The notes beneath the pieces were generated by a model that worked only from the letters and a program-made list of their open reading frames with translations, searched no databases and was not told where the DNA came from. From JAVXAG01 sp036660615 (GTDB lineage: Bacteria > Bacillota > Clostridia > Peptostreptococcales > Anaerovoracaceae), in NCBI GenBank assembly GCA_036660615.1, contig JAVXAG010000023.1, forward strand, positions 1 through 19,298: DNA of 19,298 nt. Reading direction: 5' to 3'. Shown here one piece after another: positions 1-7,732 of this stretch; position 1 is the stretch's first letter; each line of letters opens with the position of its first letter. A program made the position numbers and the translations under genes.

Positions 1-25
1 CCTCGCCCTTTGGCCATGGCCAATT

Positions 26-56
26 AAAAACAGCTCCCAAGTTGAAAGCTGTTTTT
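26..56 (-). terminator. Rho-independent terminator after pylB
   Basis: Inverted repeat AAAAACAGCT (26-35) / AGCTGTTTTT (47-56) with an 11-nt loop, just after the pylB stop codon. Read on the minus strand the stem ends in five U. The other strand also ends in a U-run, so it may work in both directions. Confidence 0.7.
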
Positions 57-59
57 TTA

Positions 60-1076
60 TTAGAATTGTTTTATATATTCTTTGTATTCGTCTTTTGTTG
101 CAATGCGAAGCCCCATTCTGTTTAGTATTGCTGTGGCTTCTTTAACGGTTCTGCCTCCATCGTCCACATCCATTGTATTGTGGGCAACGCCCATAAATCC
201 TGATTTTGGTGGAATGATTGAAGTTATTAAATTTGCGCCTGCGTTAATTCGGTCTTGGAGTCCGTCAATGCCATCGACATCAAGAGAAGCAGGTATCAAA
301 GCTGTTGGATAAAGCAATCTCATCAGTGCGATTATCTTTAGTTCCCTAATTCTGTCTGGTTCCTCAAAGTTTTCCATAGGGCTTCCCTTTTGAGGTACAA
401 AACTCATAACTCGCACTTGATTGGCACCGATTTCTCCCATTTTCAAAAGAGAATCCACAATATCTTCATTTGATTCGCCAACACCAGTCAATAGGCCTTC
501 CTCAATTAGCATTCCTTTGTCCCTTGCATATAGCTTTGAATCCATTCTTTCGTCATAACTTTGGTTGATTCTCAGTTTTGAGAACAATTCCTTGTTGTGA
601 GTTTCTTGATAAAGCGCATACCAGTCCGCACCGGCTTCAGCAAATTTATCAATCACTTTTTTGTCTACAACTCCTGGCGAAATCATTACTGGCGTGTCAT
701 ATTCTTTCTTTATTACATTGATAATATCAACCACAGTCTTAAATTCTTCCTTGTGGTAAACCATATCTTCACCCATTGTTAAGTCAATTAAGTTTACACC
801 AGAATCAATTAAACTTTTGGAGGTTTCTAGGATTTCATCGTATGTTTTTCTATATCGTTCTATGTCATTTGACTTGCGATAGTAGCAGAAATTACAGTTG
901 TTTCTGCAGTAAGTAGTAAAATATACAAATCCATAAGCAAAAATTTTGTCTCCCAGGACTTGGGTACGTGCCTTCCTTGCTTCCTTGAATAAGCTTTGAA
1001 GCATATCGACATCGTCTCCATTCATTACTTCTAATAATTCTTTTCTTGAAATCTCTGATTCATTATTATTTTGCAT
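60..1076 (-). CDS. pylB: Methylornithine synthase PylB (radical SAM)
   Basis: Radical SAM enzyme that converts L-lysine to 3-methylornithine, the first step of pyrrolysine biosynthesis. The product is 338 residues, normal for PylB. The radical SAM cluster ligands are C57-x3-C61-x2-C64 in the context YCRNNCNFCYYR, and the TIM-barrel body continues to the end with the PylB-like stretches DLTMGEDM and SLDVDGIDGLQDRINAGANL. Related enzymes (biotin synthase BioB, HydE, ThiH) share the fold; these stretches and two neighbouring amber-containing methylamine methyltransferases favour PylB. I chose ATG 1076 rather than the ATG at 1091 because GGAGGAAG (about 1080-1087) lies between them at the right distance for 1076. 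The gene ends in TAA and is followed at once by a terminator. The upstream side is cut by the N gap, so its promoter and any pylT or pylS partner cannot be seen. Confidence 0.9.
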   Translation of the reverse strand: MQNNNESEISRKELLEVMNGDDVDMLQSLFKEARKARTQVLGDKIFAYGFVYFTTYCRNNCNFCYYRKSNDIERYRKTYDEILETSKSLIDSGVNLIDLTMGEDMVYHKEEFKTVVDIINVIKKEYDTPVMISPGVVDKKVIDKFAEAGADWYALYQETHNKELFSKLRINQSYDERMDSKLYARDKGMLIEEGLLTGVGESNEDIVDSLLKMGEIGANQVRVMSFVPQKGSPMENFEEPDRIRELKIIALMRLLYPTALIPASLDVDGIDGLQDRINAGANLITSIIPPKSGFMGVAHNTMDVDDGGRTVKEATAILNRMGLRIATKDEYKEYIKQF

Positions 1077-1153
1077 TTTCTTCCTCCACATAGACTAACG
1101 GCTGAAATAAATCCGCCCTACCTTTAATATAATTGAAACCGCATCAGACTTTC

Positions 1154-1253
1154 NNNNNNNNNNNNNNNNNNNNNNNNNNNNNNNNNNNNNNNNNNNNNNN
1201 NNNNNNNNNNNNNNNNNNNNNNNNNNNNNNNNNNNNNNNNNNNNNNNNNNNNN
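1154..1253. other. Assembly gap (100 N)
   Basis: Exactly 100 N, a conventional scaffold placeholder, so the real length is unknown. Both borders carry the same 7 bases GACTTTC (1147-1153 and 1254-1260). Missing sequence may hold the pylB promoter or further pyl genes. The visible flanks (1092-1153, 1261-1289) show no gene. Confidence 0.95.
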
Positions 1254-1289
1254 GACTTTCCGCTCTTAACTATTGTCGTATTTGCGCTA

Positions 1290-3107
1290 TTAAAATCTCA
1301 TTGCTAATAAGTATTGATCTTGGAATTCTGGTCTAGTAGCAAGTTCAATATGTTCAATTTCCCTAGCTACCTTTTCCGCTTCATTTCTTGAATCAACAGA
1401 AAGCAGTGCCATAGAAGCACCAATTCCAGCTGAGTTACCAAGAGAATAAATGTTTTCATCAGAAATATTTGGCAACAGCCCAATGTTAATTGCACTGTCA
1501 TTGCTTATGTAATTTCCAAAAGCACCAGCGATACTTATTCTTTCCAAAGTATCAGTTGTAATGCCAATGTCCTTCATCATTATAGCTATACCTGCTGAAA
1601 TAGCTGCTTTTGCTAGTTGAACTTCCCTGACATCTTTTTGAGTGATTACAATATCTTCCTCTTTGCCATCATTATAGAAAAGCGCAAAATTGTTTCCACT
1701 TTCAGTTTCTATGATATGTTGAAGAAGTTCCTCACTAATACCTTTTTTTCTAAGCTTTTCTTTGCCTAGAAGCCTGCCTGATTTGTCAACAATTCCAGTT
1801 CTAATCAATTCGCCTACAGCATCTATTATTCCTGAGCCACAAATTCCGATAGGTGTAACATCACCTATAGTCTTTATTGTAACACTTTTTTCATTTATTT
1901 CAACTCTTTCTACAGCACCTCTTGCCGCACGCATTCCTTGGACAATAGAACTGCCCTCAAAAGCTGGGCCAGCAGCAGTAGAACAGGTTACCGCTCTGCC
2001 ATTTCCTGTCAAAACAATTTCACCATTTGTTCCTATATCGATAAACAAATGTCCCTTGTCCTTTTTCATCAGATCCGTAGTGATAATGCCAGCAGTAATG
2101 TCCGAACCTACATGTCCGGCAATATTTGCCATTAGGTGTACATTTGCAGTTGGACTAACATCAATTCCAAGTTTTTGAGCCTCTATGTCAACTCCATGAG
2201 TAAATACCGGTGCAAAAGGAGATACCGCCAGTTGTTCTGGACTAACTCCTAAGAAAATATGACTCATAGTTGTGTTACCAACCACTACAAAATCATAAAT
2301 GTTTTCACTCTTTATTCCAATTTCAGACTTGAACTCAGCGATGGCTTGGTTGATACAATCAATAATAACTTTGTGTATGTTTGCCAAATTTGCTTTATCT
2401 TCCATTACATAAGTTATTCTTGAAATTACATCAGCCCCAAAAGCTCCTTGTGGATTTGTTACTGCCGATACAGAAGTCATTTCCTTCGTTGCTAAATTCC
2501 AAAGCATAGCTACAACCGTTGTAGTTCCAATGTCAATTGCGATACCATAAAGTTCTTTTGTAGTGTCGCCTTTTTCAACATGAATAATTTTATCGTCTTC
2601 AATTGTAACAGTTACCTCATTATTATCTTTAAGTACAGTAGGTAAATCAAATAACACTTCCGGTGCAAAGAAAATATCTTTGTCCCCAAGTGCCAAACGA
2701 ATTCTTGCCTCATCACTTTGTTGATTTCGTAAAGTAGATGTTTCAACAGTTACAAATACTTTGCGGAACAAACTGTTATGCTCAAAACCCATAGGTAGTT
2801 TTATCATTTTTTTCTTTCTTGCTGCAGTGGTTTCAGATTCCGGCATTTCGATTACCATTCCATCAGTTACCATATGACAACAAGCCAGTCTGTATCCATT
2901 GTCAATTTCGCCCTGAGTTAATTTATGGTGATGATCCGCTGCTTCTGTCAATTGACCTGCAACTACTTTTACCTTGCATTTTCCACAAGTTCCTACACCT
3001 GCACAATTTCCATCTATATTTACTCCAGCCCGAATTGCCGCTTCCAAAATCGTCTCTCCTTTGTTGGCTGTTGCCGTTATGTTCTGTGGCATAAATGTTA
3101 TTTTCAT
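1290..3107 (-). CDS. RACo-type ATP-dependent reductive activator of corrinoid proteins
   Basis: Reduces corrinoid proteins accidentally oxidised to Co(II) back to active Co(I), at the cost of ATP. The 605-residue protein has an N-terminal plant-type 2Fe-2S ferredoxin domain with ligands C35-x5-C41-x2-C44 and C76 or C77. A linker follows, then a large C-terminal ASKHA ATPase region with phosphate-binding motifs GIAIDIGTTTVVAMLWN (about 188-204) and LFIDIGTNGEIVL. This is the bacterial RACo / DUF4445 layout. Archaeal RamA, which does the same job in methylamine pathways, is built differently, with C-terminal 4Fe-4S clusters. It is the last visible gene of the UroD/corrinoid group, 58 bp downstream of the MetH-like gene. 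The RBS is AAAGGCGG before ATG 3107 and the stop is TAA. Its partners are inferred to be the two corrinoid proteins encoded in this cluster. Confidence 0.88.
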   Translation of the reverse strand: MKITFMPQNITATANKGETILEAAIRAGVNIDGNCAGVGTCGKCKVKVVAGQLTEAADHHHKLTQGEIDNGYRLACCHMVTDGMVIEMPESETTAARKKKMIKLPMGFEHNSLFRKVFVTVETSTLRNQQSDEARIRLALGDKDIFFAPEVLFDLPTVLKDNNEVTVTIEDDKIIHVEKGDTTKELYGIAIDIGTTTVVAMLWNLATKEMTSVSAVTNPQGAFGADVISRITYVMEDKANLANIHKVIIDCINQAIAEFKSEIGIKSENIYDFVVVGNTTMSHIFLGVSPEQLAVSPFAPVFTHGVDIEAQKLGIDVSPTANVHLMANIAGHVGSDITAGIITTDLMKKDKGHLFIDIGTNGEIVLTGNGRAVTCSTAAGPAFEGSSIVQGMRAARGAVERVEINEKSVTIKTIGDVTPIGICGSGIIDAVGELIRTGIVDKSGRLLGKEKLRKKGISEELLQHIIETESGNNFALFYNDGKEEDIVITQKDVREVQLAKAAISAGIAIMMKDIGITTDTLERISIAGAFGNYISNDSAINIGLLPNISDENIYSLGNSAGIGASMALLSVDSRNEAEKVAREIEHIELATRPEFQDQYLLAMRF

Positions 3108-3165
3108 TCTATATTTCCGCCTTTCTCTAAATTATGATCCATTACTCGCTCTATCAAAAGCCAGC

Positions 3166-3855
3166 CTATTGCTTGCTTTGCTTTGTCCTACAAAATTGAC
3201 AACCCGATTTGTTGCCATGACATTTCATACAGTCTTTTTCAAATACTATATCATTATTGTTCAAAACCAAATAAAGTCCCGAACAAGTTTTCTGTGGAAT
3301 CATCAATCCACTATCCTTGACCTGAACACCTATTTCATTACCATCTAATATTTCAAAGAAGTTCTTAGTTTCAATTACAGGCATACCAAAATAACCCGGT
3401 CCAAAACATACCGAAAGATATTTGTCCTTGTCCAAGTCTTCCTTTAATTTCTTTTCCAAAAGTTCAACGCCAGCGTCAACATAACTAGTTCCCCATATGT
3501 CCGCATAAAGGAAATCCATAATGTTTTCTTCACTAGAAAAATTGCACTCACCAGCAGTTATTATGTAAAAGTATATTCCGTCAACTGCTTCATCGGGAAT
3601 CTGTTCAAAAAAGTTGCAAAATATTTCAGCACCATTGACAGCTATTTTGTGATCCTTAAAAACATCACCATTATAATGCTCTACCAATGCCTGGATTTTG
3701 ATACCGTCGACACCATCTTCTCTAACCTTTAGCCCCATATTCATCATTTTTTTGTGTTTTGCTGTGGTCATATCAAAACCACAAGTCGCGATAAATCTTT
3801 GTTCTGCCAAAGGGAAAGCTTTTTCTTCATCAAAAACCAACTTCATATTATCCAT
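3166..3855 (-). CDS. Small protein with B12-dependent methionine synthase activation-like domain
   Basis: A 229-residue stand-alone version of the MetH C-terminal activation domain. The recognisable part is CFGPGYFGMPVIET, matching the SPGY..P motif of the SAM-binding site, followed by the usual KDSGLMIPQKTCSGLY segment. In MetH this domain binds SAM and helps reductive methylation of cob(II)alamin. Free-standing copies are common beside corrinoid methyltransferases and RACo genes, so a role in corrinoid activation is likely but inferred. An extra C-terminal cysteine knuckle, C209-x2-C212-x6-C219-x2-C222, could bind zinc or Fe-S. Start choice: the first possible codon is GTG 3861, but AGAGG lies best for ATG 3855; ATG 3846 is also possible. 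The gene ends in TAG (3166-3168). Pyrrolysine read-through would add only four residues before TGA (3154-3156). Confidence 0.75.
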   Translation of the reverse strand: MDNMKLVFDEEKAFPLAEQRFIATCGFDMTTAKHKKMMNMGLKVREDGVDGIKIQALVEHYNGDVFKDHKIAVNGAEIFCNFFEQIPDEAVDGIYFYIITAGECNFSSEENIMDFLYADIWGTSYVDAGVELLEKKLKEDLDKDKYLSVCFGPGYFGMPVIETKNFFEILDGNEIGVQVKDSGLMIPQKTCSGLYLVLNNNDIVFEKDCMKCHGNKSGCQFCRTKQSKQ

Positions 3856-3872
3856 ATCCACCTCTTTGCTAA

Positions 3873-3906
3873 ATAAGGTGATAGGCCAAACGACCTACCA
3901 CCTTAT
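3873..3906 (-). promoter_or_regulatory. Intercistronic hairpin
   Basis: Arms 3873-3885 and 3894-3906 form a 13-bp stem with one mismatch (ATAAGGTG/CACCTTAT at its base) and an 8-nt loop. It lies between the UroD-thioredoxin stop and the RBS of the next gene. It lacks a U-run, so it is more likely an mRNA-processing or stability element, or a leaky attenuator, than a full terminator. Confidence 0.5.
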
Positions 3907-3923
3907 GTTCATTACAATATAAT

Positions 3924-5276
3924 TTATTTAACGTATGACTTTACAGCTTCAAGCAATTCTTCCTTTGATGGAATTATTGATATGAATTTCTGTTCTCCGT
4001 TTATACACATTGTAGGAAGGTTCGCAATTCCCATTTTTCTTGTTCTTGCTATGTCATCCTTAATGAAGTACTTGTAAACTCTATATTCTGCAATGTCTTT
4101 GATTTCGTCATATGCATCAACTACAGAGGCAAGCATATATGTACATGCTGCGCATTGTTCAGGATCAAGTAAGAATAATTCAATTATTACTTTTTCTGAG
4201 TTTGCATAATCTGGAATTTCGATATCTGAATCGTCAATTACTACTTCGTAGTTTTCAATTAACTTTCTTACACTGTCAGTATGCTTTACTGCCTGAGCAG
4301 CTGCGATAGTGTTCTCAATTGGTGTGTCATAAGGCATATCGCATCCTGGACTTATAATCAAGTTGAATGGGTCAACTGAATCGATTAAATCAACTACAGT
4401 CTTCATATTGTCTTCTTGTGTTCCATGTAACATTGTTGTAGTTAGTGGAATGTTTCCGCCAATTGTAATGTTGTATTTGTCAGTAACTTCCTTTGCAACA
4501 GCCAAGTTAACGTTTTCGTCAACAGATACGCTGTCTGGGCCTGTTTTGCACATTTCATCGATTTGTTTTGTAGCATTACCACATACAAAGAATGATGAAT
4601 ATACATTTTTTGCTCTTACATAGTCAAATATTGCCTTGAATCCTTCTGATAACATTTTGTCTATGTGCTTTGGTGATACCTGTGATACAAGTGGATCAAC
4701 TACTGCAATTACATCCATTCCTGCATCTATATACATCTGTGCAACAGCAATTTCTACTTGGGCACAATAATTTACTAAATCTTTTACATATGCTGGGTCA
4801 GAAACCATATCCATGAAAATGTCTGTTCCTCTTAAGTGAGAAGCTAATGTAAATGGACCACATATTAATCCATAAAGAGCTGTATCTTCACCGATTGCAG
4901 CTTTTGTTTTTCTCATTGCTGAAAGAATCATTGGAAGTCTTCCGGATTCCTCAGTTGGGATTTTGCAGCTACAAGGAATAGTTTTTTCTCCTGCTAATGG
5001 ATGTGATTTTACTGAAGGTGGGTTATTTTGAGCCCAAAGTAAATCGCAACCTAGGATTTCAGCTTCAACTTGTAGGTCAAATATTACAGGTAAGCCGTCT
5101 GGTGTATATAATTTATTTGCTTCTATTAAGCATTCTACTAATTTATCTTCATCTTTTAAAATTTCTTCTGCTGTATAGCCTTTGATTTTTCCTACATGAA
5201 TTCCTGCAAAAGGAACCCAAGGAATTTCATTTGTTTTTTCGTGTCTTAATGTTTGAAATATTAATTCTTTACTCAT
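3924..5276 (-). CDS. UroD-family corrinoid:acceptor methyltransferase fused to a thioredoxin domain
   Basis: Predicted to take the methyl group from a methyl-corrinoid protein. Residues 1-340 are the uroporphyrinogen-decarboxylase fold of the MtaA/MtbA/CmuA group. Residues 360-450 form a thioredoxin-like domain with active site C375-A-A-C378, a likely cis-Pro in NLP421T, and an extra C424. MtbA alone is about 340 residues, so this is a real C-terminal fusion. In MtaA/MtbA zinc is held by H-x-C...C; here the motif reads F230-V-C232-G-N with the distal C312 present, so the His is replaced by Phe. Start: ATG 5276 has an AGAGGA RBS and overlaps the corrinoid gene's stop in ATGAGTAA, indicating translational coupling; an upstream in-frame ATG at 5303 would overlap by 35 bp and is less likely. 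The acceptor is unknown: coenzyme M is the archaeal acceptor, and a bacterial acceptor could be another thiol or a cysteine of the fused domain (inference). Confidence 0.85.
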   Translation of the reverse strand: MSKELIFQTLRHEKTNEIPWVPFAGIHVGKIKGYTAEEILKDEDKLVECLIEANKLYTPDGLPVIFDLQVEAEILGCDLLWAQNNPPSVKSHPLAGEKTIPCSCKIPTEESGRLPMILSAMRKTKAAIGEDTALYGLICGPFTLASHLRGTDIFMDMVSDPAYVKDLVNYCAQVEIAVAQMYIDAGMDVIAVVDPLVSQVSPKHIDKMLSEGFKAIFDYVRAKNVYSSFFVCGNATKQIDEMCKTGPDSVSVDENVNLAVAKEVTDKYNITIGGNIPLTTTMLHGTQEDNMKTVVDLIDSVDPFNLIISPGCDMPYDTPIENTIAAAQAVKHTDSVRKLIENYEVVIDDSDIEIPDYANSEKVIIELFLLDPEQCAACTYMLASVVDAYDEIKDIAEYRVYKYFIKDDIARTRKMGIANLPTMCINGEQKFISIIPSKEELLEAVKSYVK

Positions 5277-5952
5277 GATTATCCTCTTTCTTTTTATCTT
5301 CAATTAGTTGCAAAGCGACTTTTACAGCATCAATTGCATCTTCACTGTATCCGCCGGCGCCTATCTTCTTTGCCCATCTTGGTGTACAAGGTGCTCCGCC
5401 TACCATAGTGATAAACCTAGATTTCTCACCTTTTTCTTCTAACAATTTTTCCAACTTTCGCTGTTCTGTCATTGTAGAAGTTAGTAATGCACTTGTTCCT
5501 ATGATGTCTACGTTACGTTTTTCTGCTTCTTCGAGTATGACCTCTATCGGTACTTCACAACCCAAATCCACAACTTCAAACCCTGCTGTTCGCAGCGTTG
5601 AAGCAACTATTCCTTTACCGATATCATGAACATCTCCTGCTACTGTTGCAAGCAAAATAGTTCCTTTTTTAGTAAAACTGCGTCTTAATTCATCGTCACC
5701 ATCTAAAGAGTCTAATATACAATTTGTGACACTTTTCATAACCTCGGCTGCGTAGATTAACTCTGGCAACGAAAGTATGCCTTTATCAAATCTATATCCG
5801 ATTTCTTGATTTCCTTCGCCAAATCCAGACAATAATAAATCTAGCAGGTCCAAGCATTCATTTTTTGCTTCTTCAATAATCTGCATCGCTTTTGTCTCAT
5901 CCGCATCAACTATTGCATCCTTTGCTCTTCTGTATAATTCATTTTTGTCCAA
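5269..5952 (-). CDS. Methylamine-type corrinoid protein (MtbC/MttC family)
   Basis: Carries the methyl group on cobalamin between a substrate methyltransferase and the acceptor methyltransferase. The 227-residue protein has an N-terminal four-helix cap (about 1-90) and a C-terminal Rossmann B12 domain. The signature D107-V-H109-D-I-G112 supplies the lower cobalt ligand His109, followed by SALLTSTM and VGGAP that hold the nucleotide tail. It starts with TTG (5952): GGGAGG is correctly spaced before it, and the nearby ATG at 5942 is out of frame. Its stop overlaps the start of the UroD-thioredoxin gene, so the two are surely co-translated. Which methyltransferase it serves, MtbB or MttB, cannot be read from sequence; mttC sits next to mttB, so MtbB is the natural guess. 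Confidence 0.88.
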   Translation of the reverse strand: MDKNELYRRAKDAIVDADETKAMQIIEEAKNECLDLLDLLLSGFGEGNQEIGYRFDKGILSLPELIYAAEVMKSVTNCILDSLDGDDELRRSFTKKGTILLATVAGDVHDIGKGIVASTLRTAGFEVVDLGCEVPIEVILEEAEKRNVDIIGTSALLTSTMTEQRKLEKLLEEKGEKSRFITMVGGAPCTPRWAKKIGAGGYSEDAIDAVKVALQLIEDKKKEDNHE

Positions 5953-6053
5953 TTATTTTCGCCTCCCAAAAAGTGTCTATTGTTAGTCAATATTTCGCAT
6001 TAACATACAACTTAATTTTACCACGTTTTCGCAAGTTTGGCTATGGTTTTTAC

Positions 6054-6085
6054 TTCTAAAGGCAACTTTTTTGTTGCCTTTAGAA
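6054..6085 (-). terminator. Strong hairpin between nhaC-like gene and corrinoid operon
   Basis: Perfect 13-bp inverted repeat TTCTAAAGGCAAC (6054-6066) / GTTGCCTTTAGAA (6073-6085) with loop TTTTTT, 35 bp after the antiporter stop codon. A U-run is missing after the stem on both strands, so termination efficiency is uncertain; an mRNA 3' end is the best guess. Confidence 0.55.
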
Positions 6086-6119
6086 AATCATTCCACAAAA
6101 TTGTTTGTTATTTTTTTAA

Positions 6120-7556
6120 TTAATCAGCCTGTGCAAGTTCCTTGTCCAATTCCCTTTTTCTCATCACCGCTTCAAACTCTTCGTCTGACATTTTTTCCAT
6201 AGTTATTCCTGTAAAACCATAGAATAATGAAACAAATGGATTGATTAGATTTAAGAATGCATATGGGAAATATGCCGCCGTTGGGACACCTAGTGTTGTA
6301 GTCATATATGCACCACAAGTTGACCAAGGTACTAACCCAGAGGTAATAGTTCCGGCATCCTCAAGGCACCTTGAAAGGTTCTTGTTCTTTAGATGTCTAT
6401 TTTCAAATTCTTCCTTGAACATTCTACCAGGTATAACGATTGAAACATACTGGTCTGCTGCCAAAATGTTGCAAGCAATACATGATATAAGTACAGTTAA
6501 TACTAGTGAGCCTGTCGATTTACAGAACTTCAATACTTTTTCGCATACAATATTCAACATATCCGCAGAGTCCAAAATTCCCGCTAGCACCATTGCACAA
6601 AGTACAAGTACCGCTGAATAGAACATGGAAACCAATCCGCCTCTAGTCAATAATGTATCCAAGAATTCAATGCCTGTTTCAGAAACATATCCTTCGTACA
6701 TAGTAATTCCTAATAAATTACCAAAATTATCTCCTTGGAATAATATTGCAAATACTGCTCCAAGCAAAACTCCTCCGTATAATCCAGGCATAGCCGGAAT
6801 TTTGAATACTACCAAAAGTATTACACATACTGGGGGAATAAGTAGTATTGGTGAAATATAGAAATTGTCTTTTAGTCCGTTCATCAATTCAACTACAGCA
6901 TTCATATCCGCAGTTCCTTCTCCAAACCTCATACCAATAATGCCATAAAGAACAATAGCTATTATGTAAGAAGGCGTTATTGTCCATAACATATGCTTTA
7001 CGTGGTCAAATAAATTTGCTCCACCCATAGCAGCTGCTAAGTTTGTTGAGTCTGAAAGTGGTGACATTTTATCACCAAAGTATGCTCCGGAAACGATTGC
7101 ACCAGCAGTCATTGCTACCGGCACATTTAGTGCTGTACCTATGCCCATAAAGGCAATTCCAACCGTACCCGCTGTTGTCCATGCTGAACCTGTCGCTAGT
7201 GAAACTATTGAACAGATAATGCATACCGCAACAAGGAATATTTTAGGATTTAAGATCATAAGTCCATAATAAATCATTGTTTGTATCACGCCACCGGCAA
7301 TCCATGTACCGATAAGCATACCTACTGTCAGTAGGATAAGCAATGCTTGCATCGAACTATCTATGTTTCTTAAAATACCTTTTTCTAGAAATGACCATTT
7401 ATATCCATTAGCAATCGCTATACAAGCAGCAAAAGCACCTGAAAATATTAATGCACAATGCATATAGCCTTCTACCACGATTATGGTATACATCAATGAT
7501 CCTATCATAAATGCAATTACAATTAATATCTGCCATAAAGGAATTCTTCTACCCAT
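6120..7556 (-). CDS. NhaC-family Na+/H+ antiporter-like membrane transporter
   Basis: A 478-residue polytopic membrane protein with about 11-12 hydrophobic segments spread along its length, such as IVIAFMIGSLMYTIIVV and VLVLCAMVLAGIL. It has the NhaC-type stretches ATGSAWTTAGTVG, GAYFGDKMSPLSDSTNLAAA (central conserved motif) and DQYVSIVIPGRMF. The family exchanges Na+ for H+, and some members carry organic substrates such as malate/lactate. Its place between mtbB and the corrinoid/UroD genes suggests service to methylamine growth, either sodium or pH balance or uptake/export of an amine; this is inference. AAGGAG is well placed before ATG 7556 and the stop is TAA. Only 22 bp upstream are visible before the N gap, so whether it shares a transcript with mtbB is unknown. 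Confidence 0.85.
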   Translation of the reverse strand: MGRRIPLWQILIVIAFMIGSLMYTIIVVEGYMHCALIFSGAFAACIAIANGYKWSFLEKGILRNIDSSMQALLILLTVGMLIGTWIAGGVIQTMIYYGLMILNPKIFLVAVCIICSIVSLATGSAWTTAGTVGIAFMGIGTALNVPVAMTAGAIVSGAYFGDKMSPLSDSTNLAAAMGGANLFDHVKHMLWTITPSYIIAIVLYGIIGMRFGEGTADMNAVVELMNGLKDNFYISPILLIPPVCVILLVVFKIPAMPGLYGGVLLGAVFAILFQGDNFGNLLGITMYEGYVSETGIEFLDTLLTRGGLVSMFYSAVLVLCAMVLAGILDSADMLNIVCEKVLKFCKSTGSLVLTVLISCIACNILAADQYVSIVIPGRMFKEEFENRHLKNKNLSRCLEDAGTITSGLVPWSTCGAYMTTTLGVPTAAYFPYAFLNLINPFVSLFYGFTGITMEKMSDEEFEAVMRKRELDKELAQAD

Positions 7557-7578
7557 TATTTTATCTCCTTTAGTATAT

Positions 7579-7678
7579 NNNNNNNNNNNNNNNNNNNNNN
7601 NNNNNNNNNNNNNNNNNNNNNNNNNNNNNNNNNNNNNNNNNNNNNNNNNNNNNNNNNNNNNNNNNNNNNNNNNNNNNN
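7579..7678. other. Assembly gap (100 N)
   Basis: Exactly 100 N between the antiporter start and the 3' region of mtbB; real length unknown. A further methyltransferase gene or the antiporter promoter could lie here. Confidence 0.95.
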
Positions 7679-7732
7679 TTTGTAAGTAAGTTTGTATTGT
7701 TTATATTATATATTGTTTTTCTTAAAATTTTA

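Noticed and set aside
11..22. 12-bp perfect palindrome TGGCCATGGCCA
   Set aside because: At the window edge with no context; short palindromes of this kind arise by chance and lie beyond the pylB terminator.
1092..1153. Possible tRNA-Pyl gene upstream of pylB
   Set aside because: No acceptor stem, CUA anticodon arm or T-loop sequence could be found in the bases before the N gap.
1762..2178. 138-residue plus-strand ORF inside the RACo gene
   Set aside because: Antisense shadow of a well conserved gene, with no RBS and no recognisable domain. The same holds for other plus-strand ORFs across the minus-strand cluster.
5957..6033. Three TTTCGC copies (5957, 5993/5994, 6027/6028) spaced about 35 bp upstream of the corrinoid operon, and an extended -10 TGGTAAAAT at 6015-6023 on the minus strand
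   Set aside because: Six-base words in an AT-rich spacer, one inside the RBS region, and no matching -35; too weak to call operators or a promoter.
5953..6053. Cobalamin riboswitch in front of the corrinoid genes
   Set aside because: The leaders here and before mttC, nhaC-like and mtbB are too short and show no B12-box-like sequence.
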